This document shows, piece by piece, positions 16,242-21,507 of a stretch of DNA of 21,507 nucleotides. The position numbers and the translations under genes were made by a program. How positions within the stretch are numbered: position 1 is the first letter of the stretch; the number at the start of each line of letters is the position of its first letter. Origin of the DNA: UBA1756 sp045130235 (GTDB lineage Bacteria; Bacteroidota; Bacteroidia; Bacteroidales; WCHB1-69); assembly GCA_045130235.1 (NCBI GenBank), contig JBGUPJ010000037.1:1-21507 (forward strand). Direction: 5' to 3'. The notes beneath the pieces were generated by a model. That model saw nothing but the letters and a program-made list of their open reading frames with translations. It was not told where the DNA came from and searched no databases.

Positions 16242-16273
16242 TTGCATTACATTCAAAATTTCATGTAAATTTG
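16242..16273 (+). promoter_or_regulatory. Promoter of the TonB-C-domain gene
   Basis: TTG (16242-16244), a 21-nt spacer and TAAATTTG (16266-16273) match the Bacteroidota -33/-7 consensus exactly. The start site would be near 16280, leaving a leader of about 23 nt. It sits directly after the tsf terminator, so the gene is an independent unit. Confidence 0.75.
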
Positions 16274-16302
16274 CCGATTGAAAACGCTAAAATCCGACTG
16301 AC

Positions 16303-16716
16303 ATGAAAAAGATTTCCCTTTTTATCATCACCCTGTTGCTCATGGCGGGAGCCGTGGCGCAAGAATTACCCGCGAAAAGAGCTGAATACCCGGGAGGGCT
16401 AAATGCTCTATACCAATTTCTCCAGACAGAACTACAGTATCCGAAGGAGGCGCGGGATCAGAACATCCAAGGAACGGTGCTGGTGGAGTTTATTATTGAT
16501 AAGGAAGGGAACGTCACCAATGTGAATGTGTTGAAGTCGGCTCATCCCCTGTTGGATGCCGAAGCGGTGAGGGTGTGTCGTGCCATGCCCCAATGGACGC
16601 CCGCTCAGGATGGGGAGGGAAAATACGTGAAATCTACGTACCAGCTGCCTTTCACCTTTCAGTATGAAGAGAGCAAGAAGGCCAAGAAGGCGAAGAAGAA
16701 GGGGAAGAGGATGTGA
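16303..16716 (+). CDS. Small exported protein with TonB C-terminal domain
   Basis: The 137-residue protein has a signal peptide (MKKISLFIITLLLMAGAVAQ, residues 1-20) followed almost at once by a TonB-C fold. Landmarks are YPGGLNALYQFL (29-40), LQYPKEARDQNIQGTVLVEF (residues 44-63), DKEGNVTNV (66-74), LLDAEAVRV (83-91), MPQWTPAQDG (95-104) and YQLPFTF (113-119). The TonB C-terminal domain normally contacts the TonB box of outer-membrane receptors. This protein lacks the inner-membrane anchor and Pro-rich linker of a working TonB, so it is a free periplasmic (or lipid-independent) TonB-C protein of unknown role, common in Bacteroidota. The last 13 residues are nearly all Lys/Arg/Gly. It stands alone, with its own promoter. 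Confidence 0.85.
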   Translation: MKKISLFIITLLLMAGAVAQELPAKRAEYPGGLNALYQFLQTELQYPKEARDQNIQGTVLVEFIIDKEGNVTNVNVLKSAHPLLDAEAVRVCRAMPQWTPAQDGEGKYVKSTYQLPFTFQYEESKKAKKAKKKGKRM

Positions 16717-17093
16717 GGATGTGATGAAAAGATGAAATATACCCTTGCGGAAACTTTTCTGGATTGTTCTTCACGCTCGCTCCGCCCGATTTCTTCACGC
16801 CTTCATTTGCAAGGCGGCGGTAGGTTGAACCCGCAGGGTTTATCGCTATGCTGCTGATGGTTTGCACCGTGGCGATAACTGTAGGGACGCACGGCGTGCG
16901 TTCGGATGGAGATGGAGGTTTGCTGCCCTCGTGTGCCGGAGGCACACCATCTCAGTAACCCCAGACTAAGCGGAACGTAGTGGAGTGCAGTCTGGGGAGG
17001 GAATACGCGATACGGCAATAGCGTCTCGGAGAGACGCGACTATTGACCGCGAATTGCACGGATTACGCGAAATCAGGGATAATTAGATGACGA
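16717..17093. repeat. Intergenic stretch packed with short palindromes
   Basis: No gene fits here. Inverted repeats follow one another: GCCTT/AAGGC (16799-16815), AACCC-GCA-GGGTT (16828-16840), TATCGC/GCGATA (16841-16877), ACGCAC-GGC-GTGCGT (16887-16901), GTGTGCC-GGA-GGCACAC (16931-16947), CCCCAGACT/AGTCTGGGG (16959-16967 with 16989-16997), and GCGTCTC-GGA-GAGACGC (17021-17037, with outer CAATAG/CTATTG). None has a clear T-run, so they are not standard terminators. They look like a cluster of mobile REP-like intergenic elements. Confidence 0.75.
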
Positions 17094-18494
17094 CTAAACC
17101 TCAAAATACCCATCCATTGCTTCTCTTACTTCAGCGATCAGTCGCTTTTTTTCGTCTTTGAGCTGGAATGCCCGCTTGACTAAGTTTGTAATTTCAGAAA
17201 TCATATCTTCGTTAAGGATCGGGATTTCAATCTCCTTCAACCGTTCTTCGCGAAGATGTGGAATTGTTGAGGCGACTACAGTTCTGCGTTTTGATGCGTA
17301 AATGCCTATTTCTTTAATTGACAATGCTAAAAATAGATACTCAGGTGTAATACCGTAGTCTTTTGCTTTCTTGTTTAAACGCAATCCTGCAAAACCCGAA
17401 GATATGATCGCCGTATCATATTCCGTTATCATTCCTACCATTCCAATTTTGCCGTCTTTTGTGAAAAGCACATCTCCTTTTTGAAAACCCTGTCCCAATT
17501 CCTCATAAATCTCCTTTGGAATAAAAAAATCAGGATATTGGTCAATTTCATAATTCACGATGTCGGACGTGCGGACAAAAGGAACGTCAGATTCCTTCTT
17601 GTCCAGATAACCGATATAGGTGTCACTACCCACTTCGTCACCTTTTTTCAAATCCGCTATTTCTCCAACAGTTATAGTCTGCCATTTGCTTTGAATCGCT
17701 TTCAAGGTATTGACATATAGTGGATAGGAATACATTGGTGTCCATAAGTCAGCCTCAGCAAAATCACTTTTGCAGACAGAAAAAGTATTTTCTTTAGCAA
17801 TAGTTTTGAAATCGATGCCAATCTGAGTATAGAAAAGCTGCTGCGCTTGTTCAATTTTATCAACAGCTGTGGTTTCCTTGTCAAGTATTGATTTCATAAA
17901 AAAAGTAATAGCGTCAATTTGCTCACAACTGACAATTGGAACCCGTAACCTTTTAAAATTAGTACTGTTTAAATACTTTTGTCCTGTTAAAGTTAGTAGA
18001 GATTCTATTTCCCTTTGCCCAAAAAACGAATTAAGGTAAGCAGCAATAAATTCAGGTGTAAATATACAATCCTTGAACAGGCGTAAAGTTGAAATATTTT
18101 GATTTGTTGTACTTTCAAAAATATTTTGTGGGACTACACAAGCAAATCCAAGGTATTTGCCTGTGTTTGACACTAAAATATCTTTCGGATAAATAAATTT
18201 AGTTTTTCTTTTTTTATGCGTTTCTTCCGAAACATAACTAATTGTTGTCTTATTTAGATTATAACGTTTAACATCAGCAGATTTTATAAAATAAGCATCC
18301 GATTTACAACGTCTTTCATCATAATGCTCTGGAGTTGAACCACTCATGGGTGGTTTAGATATTTCTGTGATTAAACAATATCCAAATTTGTTGAATGCTT
18401 CTGTCAACAAATGCCTATTATAAAAATACCGTGGTTCAAACCTATTTGTATCTAACACCTCCGAACACTGAACCGATGTGACTCTATTTGCCAT
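17094..18494 (-). CDS. hsdS: Restriction-modification specificity subunit (HsdS-like, two TRDs)
   Basis: The 466-residue protein has the two-fold layout of HsdS/BcgI-B subunits. A first target-recognition domain spans about 17-185 (ending YLNSTNFKRLRVPI) and a helical spacer about 190-235. A second TRD spans about 245-425 (ending STIPHLREERLKEIEIPI), and a C-terminal helix covers 428-462 (LVKRAFQLKDEKKRLIAEV). Each TRD would read one half of a split DNA target and position the methylase/nuclease subunit; the target is not predictable. The ATG at 18494 (MANRVTS) is preferred because it overlaps the methylase stop by 11 nt (18484-18494), suggesting translational coupling. A longer start at 18599 would reach 116 bp into the methylase gene. 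It is AT-richer than the ribosomal genes. Confidence 0.9.
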   Translation of the reverse strand: MANRVTSVQCSEVLDTNRFEPRYFYNRHLLTEAFNKFGYCLITEISKPPMSGSTPEHYDERRCKSDAYFIKSADVKRYNLNKTTISYVSEETHKKRKTKFIYPKDILVSNTGKYLGFACVVPQNIFESTTNQNISTLRLFKDCIFTPEFIAAYLNSFFGQREIESLLTLTGQKYLNSTNFKRLRVPIVSCEQIDAITFFMKSILDKETTAVDKIEQAQQLFYTQIGIDFKTIAKENTFSVCKSDFAEADLWTPMYSYPLYVNTLKAIQSKWQTITVGEIADLKKGDEVGSDTYIGYLDKKESDVPFVRTSDIVNYEIDQYPDFFIPKEIYEELGQGFQKGDVLFTKDGKIGMVGMITEYDTAIISSGFAGLRLNKKAKDYGITPEYLFLALSIKEIGIYASKRRTVVASTIPHLREERLKEIEIPILNEDMISEITNLVKRAFQLKDEKKRLIAEVREAMDGYFEV

Positions 18495-20289
18495 ATTTTT
18501 TGAAACTAAAATTGTTTTCTTTAGCCCAACTTCTAAATAATGTCGAAATTTGAGCGATGTCGTCTTCTTCCTTAATATTTCCCCTTCTGTCGTGTCCACA
18601 AGTTTCTGCTACACACATGAATACAGGATAATCAGTTGGAATATCTTCTTTTTTCATTTTCTGGACGATTAGAATGCTTGTCTTTGTTCCTGTATTCGGC
18701 ATAAACGTTTCAAGGGGAATATCAATTACAGCCACAAGACGAAACCGCTGCATGATGAATTGCCGAATGTAGCCTAACTGATTGTTCCCAAAAACGCCAT
18801 CTGGCAGCACTATTGCCATTCTTCCGCCATATTTCAAAAGTTGATAGCACCGTTCGATAAAAAGTATTTGCGGAGCTTCCTTGTCGGCAAGTTTTCCCTT
18901 CTCCCAGTCGTTGGTATCTTTTTTGTTCTTCCACTTATGGGCGAGTTCGTATTGCTTGAGCTTGTCTTCTCCTGTTACGGGAATTTTTGAACCAAAAGGA
19001 GGATTGGTCAAAACGACATCAAATTTGCCCATATCAATTTTTTGCTGGGTTTTTACATCCCAATTTTCAGGACGCTCCAAACTGTCTTCACAAAAAACTC
19101 CACCTTTGCCATCACCCATAATTGCCATATACGACTTGGCAATCTTTGAAAGAAAATAATCCTTGTCTATACCGCGAATACATTTGTTGGCAACATCAAT
19201 TTTTTCTTCCAATATGGCGGTTTCCGACCATCCCATTTCCTTGTAACGGGTAATGATTTTGTTCCAAATGTAACGCAACGATTCAATGATAAATCCACCG
19301 CTACCACAAGCAGGGTCGATTATCATATCGCTGTCGTCTGGGTCAAGAATTTCCACCATCATTTTCACCACATTTCGAGGCGTAAAAAACTGTCCTTGTC
19401 CTCCTTTCAATGCGTGGTCAATAAAAGTTTCAAATGCATCGGCAAGCACATCGCGTTCCGCATCCACCAAACAATAATTTTGAAGCTCACCTACAATATA
19501 GGCTATTGAATTGTCATCAAGGCTGATAACATCTTCTTTTGTAAACACCTCTTTGTATTTGGCTTTTACATCTGAAAACAACTTTTCTATGCGCTCACGA
19601 ACATCGGCATTGCTCTCGTTTAGTCCAACGCGAAAACGGACAATAGATTTGGGCGAAGTGAATCTTTCATCAAATATCTTGCAGAAGATCAAATTGATAA
19701 GTTGTTGTGCCAATATTTCATCTCTCGTTGCTCCGATTGCATTAGCCGCCAAATAATTTCTAATGGCCTTAAAAGTGGATTTTAGATTATGAGTAACAAT
19801 CAAGTCTCCTCTTTTGATGGCGCCAATATCCTCCAATTTTTCACCGAACTTTGGAATGTTGGGTATCTCCTTAAATAGCACACGTCCATCATCAGTATTT
19901 TGTTTGAGCAGATAAAAACGTTCCTCACCATTGAACCAAACTCCAATATTGGCTTTAGATAACGTCAGATAGTTCTCCAATTGCGTACGGCCGTCCTTAC
20001 GGTTCTTCTTTTTACATTCCACGATCAGATATATGCTGTCGTCAGTTCTCTCAGAATCTCCAAAAACAGCAATGTCAACTGGATATTCCTTTTTCGTGTC
20101 ACTCGGACGAACTTTTACATGGAATTGTGGACGAGTTTGGATATGTTCTTTGGGATAACCGTAGTCTTCAACCAATATTTTTGAAAAGACTTGCGTTGCT
20201 TCTACTTCTTCAGGAGATGCTTTTACTTGTGTTCCCGAAATGTAGTCAATGATGTAGCCTTCTTTGGGCTGATTTTGTTCTTCTGCCAT
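18484..20289 (-). CDS. Fused PD-(D/E)XK nuclease / N6-adenine DNA methylase (HsdM-like, Type IIB/IIG-style RM subunit)
   Basis: The 601-residue protein begins with an HSDR_N_2-like nuclease domain (about 30-145). Its PD-(D/E)XK core is visible as P-V-D72-I-A-V-F and I-V-E91-C-K93. A helical linker (about 165-290) leads to the gamma-class N6-adenine methylase: GQFFTPRNVV (299-308), SAM motif I DPACGSGGF (325-333), catalytic motif IV TNPPFG (428-433), and LPDGVFG (495-501). It should methylate adenine in the site chosen by the downstream S subunit and could cut unmodified DNA itself, as BcgI does. Ordinary HsdM lacks this nuclease domain. No hsdR is present on either side. The start at 20289 gives MAEEQNQ; a -7 box lies at 20414-20407. 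Composition is AT-richer than the operon at 13465-16179, hinting at transfer. Confidence 0.88.
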   Translation of the reverse strand: MAEEQNQPKEGYIIDYISGTQVKASPEEVEATQVFSKILVEDYGYPKEHIQTRPQFHVKVRPSDTKKEYPVDIAVFGDSERTDDSIYLIVECKKKNRKDGRTQLENYLTLSKANIGVWFNGEERFYLLKQNTDDGRVLFKEIPNIPKFGEKLEDIGAIKRGDLIVTHNLKSTFKAIRNYLAANAIGATRDEILAQQLINLIFCKIFDERFTSPKSIVRFRVGLNESNADVRERIEKLFSDVKAKYKEVFTKEDVISLDDNSIAYIVGELQNYCLVDAERDVLADAFETFIDHALKGGQGQFFTPRNVVKMMVEILDPDDSDMIIDPACGSGGFIIESLRYIWNKIITRYKEMGWSETAILEEKIDVANKCIRGIDKDYFLSKIAKSYMAIMGDGKGGVFCEDSLERPENWDVKTQQKIDMGKFDVVLTNPPFGSKIPVTGEDKLKQYELAHKWKNKKDTNDWEKGKLADKEAPQILFIERCYQLLKYGGRMAIVLPDGVFGNNQLGYIRQFIMQRFRLVAVIDIPLETFMPNTGTKTSILIVQKMKKEDIPTDYPVFMCVAETCGHDRRGNIKEEDDIAQISTLFRSWAKENNFSFKKYGK

Positions 20290-20406
20290 TGTTCCGTGCT
20301 TTTAGGATAAGCGGGAGCCTATTATTCGAAACTCGCAGGCATGATCGAACGGATACAAAAAGCGCGGATGTTTTCTTATCCACGCTCTGAGGCCGTCGGT
20401 TGCCTG

Positions 20407-20470
20407 CAAAAGTAAATAAGTCCACGTCCACGCTTAACACGGACGCTTGCGAACTTATTCGTTACTTTTG
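20407..20470. promoter_or_regulatory. Inverted repeat bearing two outward-facing -7 boxes
   Basis: The left arm CAAAAGTAAATAAGT (20407-20421) mirrors the right arm ACTTATTCGTTACTTTTG (20453-20470) apart from a 3-nt TCG bulge. The arm ends form exact TACTTTTG -7 boxes, on the minus strand (20414-20407, toward the methylase gene, about 120 nt from its ATG) and on the plus strand (20463-20470). No clear TTG -33 element lies at the right spacing (nearest is TTA on the minus strand). The minus-strand box is the best promoter candidate for the R-M pair. Confidence 0.5.
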
Positions 20471-20705
20471 CTTTTGAAATTTCCGACGTTTCAGAGCTGT
20501 GCCGAATAAATAGCAAACGCTATGGTTAATAATTTATACTATTTTATTTCTTTTTCCTGCTATTTTTGTTTTAATTCATACATAATTTGCGGCTGCAAAT
20601 TTACCATTTTTTGCAATTTTACAGCGAAAAATTGCGGAAAAGGGATGAAAAATTGCATGAAGGAGTTGATTCTCAAGAGGTAGCGTGTTTTCGACACGCA
20701 GGTCA

Positions 20706-20771
20706 GCCATTGCGGTTTCCCACCCCCAGACTGCGGCCTCAGGAGGCCTTGTCTGAGGTTAATGGAATGGC
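20706..20771. repeat. Composite palindromic element
   Basis: Nested arms are visible: GCCATT (20706-20711) with AATGGC (20766-20771), CAGAC (20727-20731) with GTCTG (20751-20755), and GGCCT-CAGG-AGGCC (20735-20748). The CCCCCAGACT head matches the CCCCAGACT head of the palindrome at 16959, while the loops differ. It is probably a related intergenic repeat. Confidence 0.55.
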
Positions 20772-20909
20772 GTCCCTTTGGGAGGTGGGCGGGAAGGGAA
20801 GGATGGTGGTACCGGCTGGTGGGAGCAGTGGGGATTCCGTTGCCGACAAATAGGGGAAAATGAATGGTGGGCGAGCAAGATGCAGCTTCTTACCCAAGTC
20901 TTTGGGGTA

Positions 20910-21507
20910 TTATTTCAGTTCTCTTACCTGCTCTTCGCTCAATCCGGTAGCTTTGACGATGTCAGAAACCGAAATTCCCAATTCTAATAACTTGCGAGCG
21001 GTACTGAGCAGTGCTTCTTCCCTGCCCTCAGCACGGGCACACGACATGGCATCCTGCACGTCCTCGTACTCCAATACGCTCTTTTCGTAATTTGCTTTTT
21101 CCATGGTATCCAATTTTGATATTCTGCATTCGTCCATCAACTCTTGGAAGAACTCCGGCTGCCCGGCATAGTCGCTGTCATCCATATACGGCATCTCCTT
21201 CAGCAACTTGAGCCATGTCCGCATCTCTTCCGTCATCCCCGTCTGCTGCGCCGCAAAATTACGCAAATTTATGTAGAATATCGCCACCTTGTCCGTCAAA
21301 ATGCGATTTTTTTGATCCACCAGCCGTATAACCTGATAACATTCGCCTGATTGGGCATACTCAGTCAGCTCAAAATCCAGCAGGTTGACCGAATAAGTCG
21401 GAAGAATCCGGTAACTGGAGCCGCCCTTGCGCACCCTTTCGCTGATGGCCCGCGACAGATAGAACACCGAGCGATCGGCATACTCGGTCTGCTTGGCGCG
21501 CTGCATC
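20910..21507 (-). CDS. Rpn/PDDEXK_2 transposase-family nuclease, 5' end outside window
   Basis: The visible C-terminal 198 or so residues begin at the MQ of what is probably the E-x-Q nuclease motif. The family block Y-x-DRSVFYLSRAISE follows, then YRILPTYSVNLLDFEL. After a middle region comes the characteristic tail GREEALLSTARKLLELGISV with SDIVKATGLSEEQVRELK, a small helix-turn-helix-like end. Members are called recombination-promoting nuclease or 'PD-(D/E)XK nuclease family transposase' and are multicopy in Bacteroidota. No terminal inverted repeats or target duplications of a transposon were recognised. The frame is open to the window edge, so the Met at 21506 is internal; the N-terminus, including the first acidic catalytic residues, is not visible. 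Confidence 0.85.
   Translation of the reverse strand, partial: MQRAKQTEYADRSVFYLSRAISERVRKGGSSYRILPTYSVNLLDFELTEYAQSGECYQVIRLVDQKNRILTDKVAIFYINLRNFAAQQTGMTEEMRTWLKLLKEMPYMDDSDYAGQPEFFQELMDECRISKLDTMEKANYEKSVLEYEDVQDAMSCARAEGREEALLSTARKLLELGISVSDIVKATGLSEEQVRELK

Larger units (their letters stand above)
20290..20909. other. Intergenic region with inverted repeats, upstream of the R-M pair
   Basis: No convincing gene is present; frames at 20246-20440 (minus) and 20587-20853 (plus) match nothing and cross repeats. Contents include an imperfect stem AGCGCGGAT/ATCCACGCT (20361-20386), the double-promoter palindrome (20407-20470), and AATTTGC-GGCT-GCAAATT (20584-20601). Also present are GCAATTTT/AAAATTGC (20613-20635) and the composite palindrome at 20706-20771. 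It also holds the 3' flank of the transposase-family gene, without a clear terminator. Confidence 0.65.

Noticed and set aside
16717..17093. Possible CRISPR array or tRNA in the palindrome cluster
   Set aside because: The palindromes differ from one another and are not evenly spaced repeats, and no cloverleaf or CCA end could be drawn.
18495..18599. Longer start for the specificity subunit
   Set aside because: It would overlap the methylase gene by 116 bp and adds 35 residues read from methylase codons; the ATG at 18494 gives the usual 11-nt overlap and a normal HsdS N-terminus.
20587..20853. 88-residue plus-strand frame
   Set aside because: It runs through the palindromes at 20613-20635 and 20706-20771, and its product is repeat-derived with no family resemblance.
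20290..20909. Invertible phase-variation switch for the R-M genes
   Set aside because: The inverted arms at 20407-20470 carry outward promoters in both arms, so inversion would leave the output unchanged; no recombinase gene is in the window.

Overview
The window looks like a chromosomal segment of a Bacteroidales bacterium (Bacteroidota). Four things point there: the gene order rplM-rpsI-rpsB-tsf, promoter -7 boxes of the TAnnTTTG type with no Shine-Dalgarno motifs, a giant secreted protein built from GLUG, SprB-like, YDG and MBG modules, and a small PDDEXK transposase-family gene with the tail typical of that phylum. The species cannot be fixed from the sequence alone.

Layout. Positions 1-12833 (minus strand) are one uninterrupted reading frame of at least 4277 codons. 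I followed it codon by codon and found no stop; it leaves the window at position 1. It encodes a signal peptide, five GLUG/beta-solenoid units separated by Ig-like spacers, a short SprB-like section, and at least 18 Ig-like YDG/MBG units. It is most likely a cell-surface or secreted adhesin-type protein. It is divergent from a plus-strand translation operon (13465-16179): ribosomal proteins L13, S9 and S2 and elongation factor Ts, closed by a strong intrinsic terminator. A small exported TonB-C-domain protein with its own promoter follows (16303-16716).

From 16717 the character changes. A 377-bp intergenic stretch is packed with short inverted repeats. Next comes a minus-strand, AT-richer restriction-modification pair (17094-20289). 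Its first protein carries a PD-(D/E)XK nuclease domain and an N6-adenine methylase in one chain, and the second is a two-TRD specificity subunit whose start overlaps the end of the first gene. No helicase/translocase HsdR gene is visible. Upstream of the pair is a 620-bp non-coding stretch with an inverted repeat carrying two outward-facing -7 boxes, and a palindromic element sharing its head sequence with one on the other side of the pair. The window ends in the 3' part of an Rpn/PDDEXK transposase-family gene (minus strand).

The translation operon is core genome. The giant protein and the R-M block are accessory-type modules set beside it. The most interesting points are the regular super-repeat architecture of the giant protein, the compact helicase-free R-M system with repeats on both sides, and candidate structured leaders in front of rplM and rpsB.
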